A DNA stretch of 64,000 nt, taken from positions 35,221 to 99,220 of the IMG/VR virus record IMGVR_UViG_3300044981_000152. One strand, written 5' to 3'. Origin of the DNA: a virus. The notes under the pieces were generated by a model. The model saw nothing but the letters and a program-made list of their open reading frames with translations, was not told the DNA's origin and did no database searches. A program made the position numbers and the translations under genes. Positions 1 through 7,525 of this stretch are shown here, in pieces; positions within the stretch are counted from its first letter, which is position 1, and each line of letters begins with the position of its first letter.

Positions 1-124
1 GCACTGTGGTTAGATCGGGCAGCGAAGAGAAGGACGGCATACACGGGCTGTGCCGCGCTTGGCCCTGAGCGTTCGTTTGCCTGCGAGGGTGTCAGCCCAG
101 GACGCTGGCCGGTATGCCAGCGGC

Positions 125-480
125 CGGTCTCAGCCTAGCGCGGAGCCCGGCCGGGGGTGGCGTCCCGCGTCCAAGTACCCCGGAGGGGTACAACTGCATC
201 CTGGCAATCGGAGGCAGGAAATATTATAACCGCGATCTGGCCAGGCCGTCCGGCCTGCGATGATTCCGCGTTTCCGCAGGTCGCGTTTCGGCTGTGGCCC
301 TGCATGCGCGGAGCCCGGCCCCTCGCGTCTTCCTGGCGGTGTCGCGCGGGCCGGGCTCCGTCAAGCAGGGCCAGTCTCGCCGCGGTCTGCTGACTGGCTG
401 CCGGTAATCGAAGTTACAGACCGCTTCTCTATCCGGCGGCGGTACGCACGCGGTCTCAGCCTAGCGCGGGAGCCCGGCCG
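125..480. repeat. Direct repeat pair (125-153 and 451-480)
   Basis: Two copies of a 29/30 nt sequence containing CTCAGCCTAGCGCGG followed by AGCCCGGCCG, identical except for one extra G in the second copy. A shorter piece (CAGCCTAGCG) recurs at 643-652, at the end of the first gene. The copies lie 326 bp apart in non-coding DNA. Confidence 0.75.
309..360. terminator. Strong hairpin, possible operon terminator
   Basis: CGGAGCCCGGCCC at 309-321 pairs perfectly with GGGCCGGGCTCCG at 348-360, giving a 13-bp stem with a 26-nt loop. There is no T-run, as is common in actinobacteria. It lies about 290 bp beyond the end of the leftward operon, so a terminator role is an inference. A weaker version is seen at 469-517. 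Confidence 0.4.
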
Positions 481-645
481 TGCCCCGTATCAACGGTCCG
501 GGGCGCGGACGGGCTCCGTTAAAGCCGGCCCTGTGTCCGGCACTGCTCCGGTGCGGCGGTCATATCCCGAGCACTTCGAGGGTGATCAGTCCCGGTTACT
601 CAAGACGGGTAGGCCGCGCCGCCCGGCTCAACCTGCCTCACCAGC

Positions 646-1089
646 CTAGCGGTGGCCGTTCCCATTGAACAGCACCCCGGCTTCCAGGCGGCGCCACACC
701 TCGAGCGCCTCCTGACGCCGGGTCATGCCCGGCGTCGCCGCCGTTTCGCCGCCGTAGCAGCGGCAGGTGCGCTCATGATGGGCGAGCGGCCCGGCTACCT
801 CCATGAACTGGCATTCCTTGTGGACGTGGCGGATCCCGCCCGTCCTGTCGGCCTTCATGCATGGCATCGCCTGCCCGGAGTCGCCCGCTTCCTCGCTGAA
901 CGGCTCGTCGCAGTGCAGGCAGTTCTCGCCGACAGGGAAGGGCTTGCGCATCTCGGCGATCAACTGGCCGTCCTCGTCGTAGCAGATGTACGACCACCAG
1001 GGCTCGCCGAACCACCCCCAGTTGGCGCGGCGCACTTCGATGGGAATGTTATCGTACGGAGTGCCCGGCTTCCCGGTGTCAGCACCCAT
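646..1089 (-). CDS. Hypothetical phage protein with cysteine pairs
   Basis: Protein of 147 residues, last gene of the leftward operon. The centre carries CLHCDEPF and later C/H residues (HKEC, CRCYGG) that could bind zinc. The N-terminal half is rich in Trp and Tyr. I chose ATG at 1089, five bases after GGGGAG; a GTG at 1092 is the alternative. It overlaps the end of the upstream gene by 11 nt. I do not recognise the family; the function is unknown. Confidence 0.7.
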   Translation of the reverse strand: MGADTGKPGTPYDNIPIEVRRANWGWFGEPWWSYICYDEDGQLIAEMRKPFPVGENCLHCDEPFSEEAGDSGQAMPCMKADRTGGIRHVHKECQFMEVAGPLAHHERTCRCYGGETAATPGMTRRQEALEVWRRLEAGVLFNGNGHR

Positions 1090-1744
1090 CACGGCTCCCC
1101 TCGGTTCGCAGTTGCGCAGTCGCTTCCTTCAGCCGTTCCAGGCCCACGCCGCGCTCGCCGTTACGGCCCACGATCCGCATGAGCACATCCAACTCGCCCA
1201 GCTCGCGCGGCTCGAAGCGCCTGACCGGCTCGACCAGCGCAGCGGCACCGTCAGCGACGCGCCACTGTGCCGCGACCTCGCCTTCCCCTTCGTCGGTGAT
1301 GACCTGGGCGTGCAGGTCCAGGTACGGGAAAGCGGCGGCGATGGCCTGCCAGTCCTCCGTGACCTCCTTGGCGGTCGGCCATTTGCCGATGTTCCAGGTG
1401 GAGCAGCCGATCGCGCCGTCCCAGTCAAGCCAGCCGTGCGGGCCGCCGATCCAGGCCGAGACGATCCGCGAGTTGGTGAGGTGGTAAAGCGCGAGGCCGC
1501 CGATCGACTGGTACCACTCACCAGCGGCCTGCCAGGACATGTCCCAGTAGCTGTAGCCGCCGGCCTCGCGCCGGATCATCCCGATCCCGAGCACGTCGGC
1601 GACGGCCTTCTCCCACGCGCGGTCATTGGTGGAGAAGTACGGGCCGTTGGTCCGCAGCAGGATCTCATTCGCCTGCTTGCGGGTGACCGGCTCGGGCTTC
1701 TCGGGGACCACGATCAGGCGCGGCCACTTGGTCAGGTCTCGCAC
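1079..1744 (-). CDS. Hypothetical phage early protein, 221 aa
   Basis: A soluble, mixed alpha/beta-looking protein of 221 residues with a GTG start preceded by GAGGAACC. It has no Cys cluster, signal peptide or membrane segment. The middle contains Trp/Gly-rich stretches (GWLDWDGAIGCSTWNIG). Tight spacing with neighbours places it in the early operon. The family is not recognised and no function is proposed. Confidence 0.75.
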   Translation of the reverse strand: MRDLTKWPRLIVVPEKPEPVTRKQANEILLRTNGPYFSTNDRAWEKAVADVLGIGMIRREAGGYSYWDMSWQAAGEWYQSIGGLALYHLTNSRIVSAWIGGPHGWLDWDGAIGCSTWNIGKWPTAKEVTEDWQAIAAAFPYLDLHAQVITDEGEGEVAAQWRVADGAAALVEPVRRFEPRELGELDVLMRIVGRNGERGVGLERLKEATAQLRTEGSRDGC

Positions 1745-1781
1745 GGTTCCTCATCCTCCCGTACCTCGCGGGGCACCCCGA

Positions 1782-2042
1782 TCACGCCCCGATCCCCGCG
1801 AGGCGGTTCACGTAAAGCGTCCTGCCGTCCAGCCAGTCACCGAGCCCGGCGTACGGATGCAGCAGCCGCCCGTCGTCGTCGCGCGTCTCGAAGTTGTCAA
1901 ACGGGAGCGCGCCGCAGCCGGCGGCCCACCGCGCGGCTGTCGTGACGGGCGCCAGCGTCGACCAGCCCTCACGGACCTCGACGGTGACCTCAGTGCCGGT
2001 CACGTTCACCGCGATCTTCCGATTGGCGGTCTCAGTGCTCAC
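1782..2042 (-). CDS. Hypothetical phage protein, 86 aa
   Basis: Start is GTG at 2042, chosen because GGAAGGAGGT lies 7 nt upstream and the start overlaps the previous stop as GTGA. A longer frame upstream exists but lacks such support. The protein begins MSTETANRKIAVNVTGTEV, beta-rich, and later contains WAAGCGALPF and an acidic patch. Not recognised; probably an early accessory protein. Confidence 0.75.
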   Translation of the reverse strand: MSTETANRKIAVNVTGTEVTVEVREGWSTLAPVTTAARWAAGCGALPFDNFETRDDDGRLLHPYAGLGDWLDGRTLYVNRLAGIGA

Positions 2043-2284
2043 CGGGCACCTCCTTCCACGGGCCGTAGGTGACGGTACGGGCGGACGAGCACAGCGGAAT
2101 CGGGCCAGCATCGCACCTCATGGCGCGCTCGGCGCTCGTTGTCGGGGCCGGTGCCCAGGATGGCCGCCTCCCCGCTGAGGTCGTCGTAGCGGACGCCCCA
2201 CTCGATCTTCAAGGCCTCGATGCGGCCCGTGATGATGTCCTCGGCTTCGTCCAGCTCGCGGGTGAGGTCGGGCTCAGCGGCCAT
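2039..2284 (-). CDS. Hypothetical phage protein, 81 aa
   Basis: Short, charged protein beginning MAAEPDLTRELDEAED, helical at the N-terminus. The chosen ATG at 2284 has GGGAGA about 6 nt upstream; an upstream ATG at 2320 would lengthen the overlap with the preceding gene. It ends in a 4-nt overlap with the next gene. No motif recognised. Confidence 0.65.
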   Translation of the reverse strand: MAAEPDLTRELDEAEDIITGRIEALKIEWGVRYDDLSGEAAILGTGPDNERRARHEVRCWPDSAVLVRPYRHLRPVEGGAR

Positions 2285-2453
2285 AGGTGACTCTCCCTTG
2301 CAAGTCGAGCCCGGCGTCACAGTCCGGGCATACGAACCCCACCTGCTCGCCGTCGTGCGTTTCCACTACGACCAGCTGGAAGTGGGAGCAGTTAACCTGA
2401 CGGACATAGGTACGCATAGCCAGCCGGTCGGCGGTCAAGTCACGGCCCGGCAT
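2274..2453 (-). CDS. Small zinc-ribbon-like protein, 59 aa
   Basis: Protein of 59 residues with a C/H pair in CSHFQL and a CPDCDAG knuckle, which together could bind one zinc ion. The ATG at 2453 is favoured by AGGGGAGA 3 nt upstream. It overlaps both neighbours (14 nt upstream, 11 nt downstream). Several zinc-ribbon proteins of this size occur along this operon; their roles are unknown. Confidence 0.65.
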   Translation of the reverse strand: MPGRDLTADRLAMRTYVRQVNCSHFQLVVVETHDGEQVGFVCPDCDAGLDLQGRVTYGR

Positions 2454-2781
2454 CGGTCTCCCCTGTCTCAGCCGGGGCGGCCCCGGAGGGCACCTCCAGG
2501 TTGTCACGTCCGAACGCCTTAGCGGCGACAGCGGAAGCCGCCTCGAAGTGATGGTGCCAGGCAAGGTAGCCGCTTGATCCAGGGCCGGGTTCATTTTCGT
2601 CGGCATGACGGAGGATGGCGCTCGCGATCTTGTCGGCCAGGAGGGGAACGGCTGCTTCCAGGGCTGCGCGGGCGAGTGCGTCAGGCTCAGGGCTGCCGGG
2701 CCGGGTCAGATCGTCACGGAACTGGTCGCGGATGGCGGCTGTAGCAGCAGCGAGAACGGGGGCAGGGATGGGGTCAGGCAT
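2440..2781 (-). CDS. Hypothetical helical protein, 113 aa
   Basis: Begins MPDPIPAPVLAAATAAIRDQ and is mostly alpha-helical, with a long amphipathic N-terminal half and an acidic tail. The start at 2781 overlaps the previous stop by 8 nt (ATGCCTGA). The same MPDP start is shared with the gene at 3257-3661, hinting at related small proteins or a common start context. No catalytic motif seen. Confidence 0.65.
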   Translation of the reverse strand: MPDPIPAPVLAAATAAIRDQFRDDLTRPGSPEPDALARAALEAAVPLLADKIASAILRHADENEPGPGSSGYLAWHHHFEAASAVAAKAFGRDNLEVPSGAAPAETGETDAGP

Positions 2782-3232
2782 CACGGCCCGGCTCGATCGC
2801 AGTCTGCTCACGCTCCAGATACCGCTGCCACACTGTCAGGCCGTCGTCGCCTTGCATGTAAGGCAGCATCACCTGGGCCATGTCGGCCACGCCCGCCTCG
2901 ATCAGCGCCAGCTGCGCCTCCAGCCAGTCCTTGAGAACGCGCCACGCAACGCGCTCGGCTTGCTCCAGGCTGGTGTACCGGTTAGGGACGTGACCGCGCC
3001 GGTAGCCTTCCTGCAGGGCCTTGTGGGTGCCGCGCACGTTGACCGGGAGCGCGAAGGTCCGCGGCCCGTATGGCGTGGTGATCACGAACTGCAGGCCGCT
3101 CGGCTTGAAGTTGTCATAGGTGATCCCGATGGCCGACGCACCGTGCTGGGCCAGCCGGGCGATACATTCCGAGGCTGATTTGGTGGCCTCGATCGTGGTC
3201 GTGTAGTTGAGCGGCCCTTTGCCTACGGGCAT
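2774..3232 (-). CDS. Hypothetical phage early protein, 152 aa
   Basis: Protein of 152 residues with a strong ribosome binding site (GGAGGA, 4 nt before ATG). The N-terminal half looks beta-rich (GLQFVITTPYGPRTFALPVN) and the C-terminal half helical with Trp/Leu repeats. I recall similar proteins in actinobacterial phages but cannot name a family. Function unknown. Confidence 0.75.
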   Translation of the reverse strand: MPVGKGPLNYTTTIEATKSASECIARLAQHGASAIGITYDNFKPSGLQFVITTPYGPRTFALPVNVRGTHKALQEGYRRGHVPNRYTSLEQAERVAWRVLKDWLEAQLALIEAGVADMAQVMLPYMQGDDGLTVWQRYLEREQTAIEPGRDA

Positions 3233-3256
3233 GGTTCCTCCAGTTCTTCCCGCATC

Positions 3257-3661
3257 TCACTCATCCTCGGTGCCTTCTTTCAGCCCCAGCAGGGCAGAAG
3301 TGATGGCCAAGCGGATCTCGCATTCTTCGGCGGGCGCAGGGTCGCCGTGCTCGTCGCGGCAGCAGTCGCACAGTCCGTGGCGCTCGACGGTGACGCAATC
3401 CGGGCAGGCTTCGATCTCGTACCGGTCAAGCCCGATGCCTGCCCACGTGCGGTGCTCCGGGCACCTCTCAAGGTGCCTGGAATAGGCCGTCAGCGAGTGG
3501 AGTGCCAGCACTCTCTCAACCGCACAAAGGAGGAGAGGGACGTGCACGGCGCATGTGAGCTTGGGGCGGAAGAACTGGCTGTCCGCGTCAGCGTATGTCC
3601 GGATCTCGTCCAGGCGTTCCCGGATGACGGAGACGGGGGTGGTGGGGTCAGGGTCGGGCAT
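3257..3661 (-). CDS. Hypothetical Cys-rich protein, 134 aa
   Basis: Starts at an ATG that overlaps the previous stop as TGATG. The second half carries CPEH, CPDC and CDCCRDEHG motifs, suggesting one or two zinc sites; the N-terminal half is helical. It sits in the early operon with other zinc-ribbon proteins. No enzyme motif is visible. Confidence 0.7.
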   Translation of the reverse strand: MPDPDPTTPVSVIRERLDEIRTYADADSQFFRPKLTCAVHVPLLLCAVERVLALHSLTAYSRHLERCPEHRTWAGIGLDRYEIEACPDCVTVERHGLCDCCRDEHGDPAPAEECEIRLAITSALLGLKEGTEDE

Positions 3662-3867
3662 CACGGCCACGCGAGGTTCTGGCCGGGCCGCTGCACGTCG
3701 TGAGCGCAGAGCCAGTCCTCGTTGCCGTCCGGGTCCGTGACCTTATAGGCGAGGTGCGGCTCGGGGCGGTTGCTGTCGGTCTCGCAGTCGCGGGCCTCCA
3801 GCACGGGCATCGTGAATCCGGGCATCAGGCGGTGCTCGATGATGTCGCCGGTCTTGAACTGGTCCAT
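3661..3867 (-). CDS. Small SH3/KOW-like protein, 68 aa
   Basis: A compact beta-rich protein beginning MDQFKTGDIIEHRL, with a later PDGNEDWL motif of the kind found in small SH3-like barrels. AAGGAGGA lies 7 nt before the ATG, inside the 3' end of the upstream 17-codon frame, so translation is probably coupled. The barrel assignment is inference from pattern only. Confidence 0.65.
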   Translation of the reverse strand: MDQFKTGDIIEHRLMPGFTMPVLEARDCETDSNRPEPHLAYKVTDPDGNEDWLCAHDVQRPGQNLAWP

Positions 3868-3870
3868 GGG

Positions 3871-3924
3871 TTAGTCCTCCTTGGTTGGTGCCGCCGCGGG
3901 GGCGGCTAGCTCGGGTCGCGCCAT
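3871..3924 (-). CDS. Possible 17-aa coupling ORF
   Basis: A frame of 17 codons (MARPELAAPAAAPTKED) starts at a TGATG overlap with the stop of the XF1762-family gene and ends 3 nt before the next start. It contains the ribosome binding site of that next gene. It may only carry ribosomes forward; a stable product is doubtful. Confidence 0.35.
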   Translation of the reverse strand: MARPELAAPAAAPTKED

Positions 3925-4373
3925 CAGCACGCCTCCCATAGTGTCCGCGGCATCCGCTCGGTGCCGGTCTGGCCCCGCGGCCTCGACGGACGGTCCCAGC
4001 CGGGATGAGGCGGCCGCTCGGCCACGACCCGCCATCCGGCCGCGCGCAGCGACGCACCGGGCTCCCCGGCCTGGGTGTACGTCACCAGGCGCGAATACCC
4101 CAGCGCTTTCGCAGCTTTCCAGCACGCCCCGTACAGCATCGAGCAGGCGTTCGGCCAGCCATCCGACGTCACCCGTGTTACCTCCAGCGTCTGCCCGTCG
4201 TCGAACAGCCGCGCCACCGGCCGGCCCGCAATGGCCACGCCTCGCAGCACGCCCTCCTGATCGGCCGCTCCCACGGCGAACTTCATCCCGCGGGGGGGGG
4301 CGTGGTGCCGGTGCCACATGGCCGTGAACGCCTTCGCCTCGCGCTGGGAGACGGGGACCAGGTGCAGGGTCAT
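3924..4373 (-). CDS. XF1762-family protein
   Basis: The 149-residue product matches the XF1762 family as I know it: an N-terminal MTLHLVPVSQREAKAF, then WHRHH, GVAIAGRPVAR, an ACSMLYGA block, LGYSRLVTYTQ and AAGWRV near the C-terminus. This pattern resembles a GNAT-like fold, but the biochemical role is not established. The family is frequent in actinobacterial phages and prophages. The length is full and all blocks are present. Confidence 0.85.
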   Translation of the reverse strand: MTLHLVPVSQREAKAFTAMWHRHHAPPRGMKFAVGAADQEGVLRGVAIAGRPVARLFDDGQTLEVTRVTSDGWPNACSMLYGACWKAAKALGYSRLVTYTQAGEPGASLRAAGWRVVAERPPHPGWDRPSRPRGQTGTERMPRTLWEAC

Positions 4374-4826
4374 TCAGAACGCCGGCTCGTCGTCCAGGCC
4401 CTCGCCGGCCTCGTCTTCGCCGGCTCCATCCCAGCCCCAGCCGCCGGCCGGAAGCGCCGGTCTCGGCTCGGGCCGTTTCAGCGGAGTCGGCAGGCGGACC
4501 ACCTGGCATGCGGGGCCCATCACCACGTCGGCGATGATCCGGCCGTCCCAGTCGCGGACGACGAGGCCCTCAGCGCCGAACACCGATGCGCTGGCGATCC
4601 AGCCGGTGTGGTCGCGGCGGCCGGGTAGCTCCACGCGGCCCCATATCCCGTCAGGCCGGGAGTCCCCGGCCGGAGCCTCCTCGCCGCCAGCCGGCTCCCG
4701 GAGCGCGGCGAGGGTGCGCTCCATCACCTCGCGGATGTCGTCGGTCACCGGGTACGGCGCGTAGCATGCGCACACCTTCTGCAGCAGCTCCAGGTCGGCC
4801 CTGCTGACGGTTACGGTCTCGCTCAT
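4374..4826 (-). CDS. Hypothetical phage protein, 150 aa
   Basis: Begins MSETVTVSRADLELLQKVC; the longer upstream frame is rejected because its residues are Arg/Gly-rich and overlap the previous gene. The N-terminal third is helical, the middle is beta-rich with IWGRVELPGRRDHTGWIAS, and the C-terminus is acidic. It ends one base before the XF1762 gene. Function unknown. Confidence 0.7.
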   Translation of the reverse strand: MSETVTVSRADLELLQKVCACYAPYPVTDDIREVMERTLAALREPAGGEEAPAGDSRPDGIWGRVELPGRRDHTGWIASASVFGAEGLVVRDWDGRIIADVVMGPACQVVRLPTPLKRPEPRPALPAGGWGWDGAGEDEAGEGLDDEPAF

Positions 4827-4828
4827 CC

Positions 4829-5113
4829 TCAGTCCTGCCGCCCGGCCATCAGGTGCCGGACCGACTCGCCGATGTGGTCCAGGGGCTCCCATTCGACCGT
4901 CTCGGTCTGCTCGATCACGTGGTGCGCCCCGTCGTAGTCGATCTCCTGACGGCTGACGTAGACGGCCCGGTGCCACGTCGGCTCGCCTTCGGCCGGCCGG
5001 TCGTGACCGTCAGGCTCGGTGCAGTGCAGGTCGATGCGGCCTCCCTTGACCGCGCGGCACTTGCGGGGCTCCGCGTCCGGCGCGGCCGGGTTCTCTCGTC
5101 TCTCGATGCTCAT
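4829..5113 (-). CDS. Hypothetical phage protein, 94 aa
   Basis: Protein with an early CRAV..IDLHCTEPDGHDRPAEGEP segment in which two Cys and two His might bind metal, a pattern I have seen in small actinophage proteins. Its ATG overlaps the stop of the upstream 46-codon gene. The C-terminal half is helical and acidic. No function known. Confidence 0.7.
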   Translation of the reverse strand: MSIERRENPAAPDAEPRKCRAVKGGRIDLHCTEPDGHDRPAEGEPTWHRAVYVSRQEIDYDGAHHVIEQTETVEWEPLDHIGESVRHLMAGRQD

Positions 5114-5250
5114 TTCTGCTCCGTCCAGATAGTCACGGTGGCCAGATCCTGGGATGCCATCACCGAGATCACCTCAAGGTCGTCCCCGTCGATGGCTATG
5201 GCGTCCTCAGGCATTGCCTTCAGGTGGTCGATCAGCTGGGTTACGGTCAC
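5110..5250 (-). CDS. Small phage protein, 46 aa
   Basis: A 46-codon gene starting with GTG at 5250, preceded by AAAGGAGA at 5 nt. The product begins MTVTQLIDHLKAMPEDAIAI, with a following beta-rich stretch, a pattern common in short phage proteins. The stop overlaps the next ATG by 4 nt. The strong start signal and coding pattern support a real gene; function unknown. Confidence 0.65.
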   Translation of the reverse strand: MTVTQLIDHLKAMPEDAIAIDGDDLEVISVMASQDLATVTIWTEQK

Positions 5251-5322
5251 GGCGATCTCCTTTCCCGTTTGACGGCGATGCACGGCAGCGGACAGATGTA
5301 GACGGCGTAAGGGCTGGCCCGC

Positions 5323-5487
5323 TCACCGGAGCAGCAGCATCTCAAGGGCGAGCAAGAGCATGGAGACGAGGTTCACCGCCTGCGTGCGCCGGCTCAAGGT
5401 GGCGCCGGCCAGCACGCTGCCGAGCTGGCAGATGCACAGGAGCACCAGCACTCCACCCGTCACGGCGTGCCATGTTCCGAGGTTCAT
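5323..5487 (-). CDS. Small membrane protein, 54 aa
   Basis: The product begins MNLGTWHAVTGGVLVLLC and has two hydrophobic helices (about residues 7-26 and 36-53) joined by a short basic loop. Its ATG overlaps the stop of the previous gene (ATGA). No signal cleavage site is visible, so it is probably an integral membrane protein. A lysis or exclusion role is possible but unsupported. Confidence 0.65.
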   Translation of the reverse strand: MNLGTWHAVTGGVLVLLCICQLGSVLAGATLSRRTQAVNLVSMLLLALEMLLLR

Positions 5488-5885
5488 TCGCTGTCTCTTT
5501 TCTCGTCGCCGCGTTCTTCCAGCTCGCACCCGAACTCGTTCCCGCAGCAGAAGTGATGCTCCCTGCACGAGCGTCTCATCAGCTCCCCGGCGGGCAGCGT
5601 CTCACCGGGCGCCAGCGATTCCTTCACGCGGTCCGCCAGCACCTTGCAGAACGCCCAGTAGTGGCCCTGGTGAGAGTTGCCGGTGTGGTGCCCGCAGCGG
5701 GGGCAGACGACACAGCGGCACGCCATGGTCCCGTCAGGCATGTGGTAGACGCTGGGAGCCTCGGCGTCGCACGCCGAGCCGGGCACGGGGGCGAGGCCGA
5801 TAACCTCGCCGAGGATGAAGCCCTTCGCGGCCAGTTCCGCTCGCAGCGCGTCATCGGGCGGCGGGGGCATGTCGTCAGGCTGCAT
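5484..5885 (-). CDS. Zinc-binding hypothetical protein, 133 aa
   Basis: Contains CRCVVCPRCGHH in the middle and CREHHFCCGNEFGC near the end, so at least one zinc ribbon is likely. The N-terminus is Pro/Asp-rich. It overlaps the whiB-like gene upstream by 11 nt and the membrane protein gene downstream by 4 nt. No specific family recognised. Confidence 0.7.
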   Translation of the reverse strand: MQPDDMPPPPDDALRAELAAKGFILGEVIGLAPVPGSACDAEAPSVYHMPDGTMACRCVVCPRCGHHTGNSHQGHYWAFCKVLADRVKESLAPGETLPAGELMRRSCREHHFCCGNEFGCELEERGDEKRDSE

Positions 5886-6534
5886 GCGGGGCCACCCCCC
5901 GCTGTGACCGTTTCCGCGTCCGCTGGTACTCCCGGTCCAGCCCGGCCAGGGCGTCAGGGACAGCCCGGCCCGCGTTGCGCTGCCGCGCCGCCTCGGCGTG
6001 GGCCTGCCGCAGTACCGCCAGCCACGGCTCCGCGGGCAGCGGGGCGACCCGCCGCGGTCCGGCCAGCGCCGCCGGATTCCGGGCCCACCGGCCGGCCGAC
6101 GGCTTCCGGGCCCGGTGCGCAGCGTCGTACGCGTCCAGTTCCCGCAGCAGGATCTCCCGGTGCAGCGCCGCCTCCGGGTCCGGGGGGATTCCCGGCGGGG
6201 CCTCGTGCGCGCCGGCGGCGAGGCGGATCAGGGCGTCGATCAGCGGCTGCGCGCGGTGGCCGCCCATCGGGGCCGACGCCTCGTCGGCGCGGGCCATCGC
6301 CTCAGCCAGGACCTCGTCGCCGATGCCCGCGGGGAGCGCGGCGCGCTCGCCGGGGACCAGTCCGCCGAAGACCCCGTACTGCTCGCCGGCCGACAGCGCG
6401 GCCCGCAGGCACCGGGCCCGGACCGGGCAGCCCTGGCAGACCGTGCGGGCCCTGGCCAGATCGGCGGGGGTGTCGGGGAAGAACAGGTCCGGGTCCTCGT
6501 CCAGGCACGCGGAGCGGTCGCGCCAGCCGGTCAC
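5875..6534 (-). CDS. WhiB-family Fe-S regulator with long C-terminal extension
   Basis: WhiB-like (Wbl) proteins are actinobacterial [4Fe-4S] proteins that bind sigma factor SigA and change promoter choice. The four cluster ligands are C10, C33, C36 and C42 (CQGC then C). The G-[IV]-W-G-G turn appears as GVFGG at 54-58, with Phe replacing Trp. Typical family members are 80-130 residues; this one is 219, with an Ala/Arg-rich helical extension. The GTG start overlaps a 20-codon frame. Phage-borne Wbl proteins are known to act as regulators of host or phage transcription, which is the likely role. Confidence 0.9.
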   Translation of the reverse strand: MTGWRDRSACLDEDPDLFFPDTPADLARARTVCQGCPVRARCLRAALSAGEQYGVFGGLVPGERAALPAGIGDEVLAEAMARADEASAPMGGHRAQPLIDALIRLAAGAHEAPPGIPPDPEAALHREILLRELDAYDAAHRARKPSAGRWARNPAALAGPRRVAPLPAEPWLAVLRQAHAEAARQRNAGRAVPDALAGLDREYQRTRKRSQRGVAPHAA

Positions 6535-6593
6535 AAGATGCTCCGCTCAGCCGCCCGGTCCTTGATGTGTTCCGGGGGAGTCGTTATCGTCAT
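6531..6593 (-). CDS. Possible 20-aa leader ORF before whiB
   Basis: A 20-codon frame (MTITTPPEHIKDRAAERSIL) follows GGAAGGA and ends in a GTGA overlap with the whiB-like start. It lies just after a strong hairpin, so it could be a leader peptide or a coupling device for the regulator. A functional peptide is uncertain. Confidence 0.4.
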   Translation of the reverse strand: MTITTPPEHIKDRAAERSIL

Positions 6594-6610
6594 CAGTGCT
6601 TGATCCTTCC

Positions 6611-6646
6611 CGGGCGGCCAGCCCCTACCGTGTTGCTGGCCGCCCG
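6611..6646 (-). terminator. 12-bp GC-rich hairpin before whiB
   Basis: CGGGCGGCCAGC at 6611-6622 pairs perfectly with GCTGGCCGCCCG at 6635-6646, with a 12-nt loop. It lies between the DUF2303 gene and the whiB-like gene. No T-run follows on the minus strand, so it may be a terminator, an attenuator or an mRNA stability element. Confidence 0.55.
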
Positions 6647-6661
6647 TCCATCGTTTCCGGC

Positions 6662-7525
6662 TCAGGCTGGCTGGCCGTGCATCACCGTCACGTTGCACTC
6701 GGCCGCGAGCTTGTCGACGACCTTGGTCACGGCCTCCCGGGCGACCCGTGCCGGCTCGTTCATGAAGTACCCGAGCGCCAGCGTCTTGTCCTGGCCGATG
6801 CGGTACCGGAGCCGGACCGCCATCACGGCCGGCGCGATGTCCTCGTACGGGGCGATCAGGAGGTCGAACTCGTTCGGCATCTCGATCGTGCCCCGCTTGG
6901 CGTTCTGCCCGGTGGCCGCGATCTCCTCGATGTAGCTGAACTGGGTCTGCCCGGAGGAGACCCGCGTGCCGCTGGTCATCGCGACCTTGAGGGTGGCCTT
7001 GAAGTTCTGGGCGGTCTCTAGCAGGTCGGCGGACTTGACCGCGCCGGCCGGGTCGATGTCGCTGGCGTGCTCCTCAAGGAACTCCGCGAACGCCTCCTGC
7101 CCCATGAACCTCCGGTCCTTCGCGGTCCAGTCCTGCCACGGGAGCGTCGGTGTCAGGGCCAGGATGAGCCGGTGCTGCTGCCAGCGGGCACCCTCGCCGG
7201 CGGCCAGGCCGTCGCCGTCCGCGTCGGTGCCCCGGTGGGCGTCGAGGACGGCCGTCACGGTGCCCGCGTCGAGATCGGCGAACACCTCGGAGTCCTCGTC
7301 GGCGTGCTTCCCGTAGTACCGGGCGAAGCTGGCCACGTTCCGCACGGTGACCGTGCCGCGCTTGCGCTTGGGGAAGTCGCGGTACGTGTCGCCGGTCAGG
7401 TCGATCTGCTCGAGGCGGCCGCCGGGCAGCGCGACCGCGTAGAAGGCGCCCAGATCTAGCTCGTTCGGCTTGGCGGCGCAGGTGGCCAGGTCGCGGACGA
7501 CCTCGGCGTCTATGGTTTCTGTCAT
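6662..7525 (-). CDS. DUF2303 (YfdQ-like) phage protein
   Basis: The 287-residue product fits the DUF2303/YfdQ family of phage and prophage proteins, judged by overall layout: an N-terminal region with a basic patch (PKRKRGTVTV) and VASFARYY, a central block with LPWQDWTAKDRRFMGQEAF and FLEEH, and a C-terminal beta-rich domain. The biochemical role of the family is unknown. It overlaps the following-upstream small gene by 4 nt, and such a pairing is usual in actinophages. Full length, no defects seen. Confidence 0.85.
   Translation of the reverse strand: MTETIDAEVVRDLATCAAKPNELDLGAFYAVALPGGRLEQIDLTGDTYRDFPKRKRGTVTVRNVASFARYYGKHADEDSEVFADLDAGTVTAVLDAHRGTDADGDGLAAGEGARWQQHRLILALTPTLPWQDWTAKDRRFMGQEAFAEFLEEHASDIDPAGAVKSADLLETAQNFKATLKVAMTSGTRVSSGQTQFSYIEEIAATGQNAKRGTIEMPNEFDLLIAPYEDIAPAVMAVRLRYRIGQDKTLALGYFMNEPARVAREAVTKVVDKLAAECNVTVMHGQPA

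Larger units (their letters stand above)
1..645. other. Non-coding left flank with repeats and hairpins
   Basis: No convincing gene is visible. The open frames here have no clear ribosome binding sites and look like chance high-GC frames. The stretch lies past the 3' end of the leftward operon and holds a 29-30 nt direct repeat, a 13-bp perfect hairpin and a small palindrome (174-191, GTACCCC paired with GGGGTAC). It could hold terminators, an attachment site or another cis element; the sequence alone does not decide. Confidence 0.6.

Noticed and set aside
5154-6935. Long plus-strand frame of 593 codons
   Set aside because: Arg/Pro/Ala-rich with no start signal; it runs antisense to well-supported minus-strand genes (WhiB and neighbours) and follows the high third-base GC.
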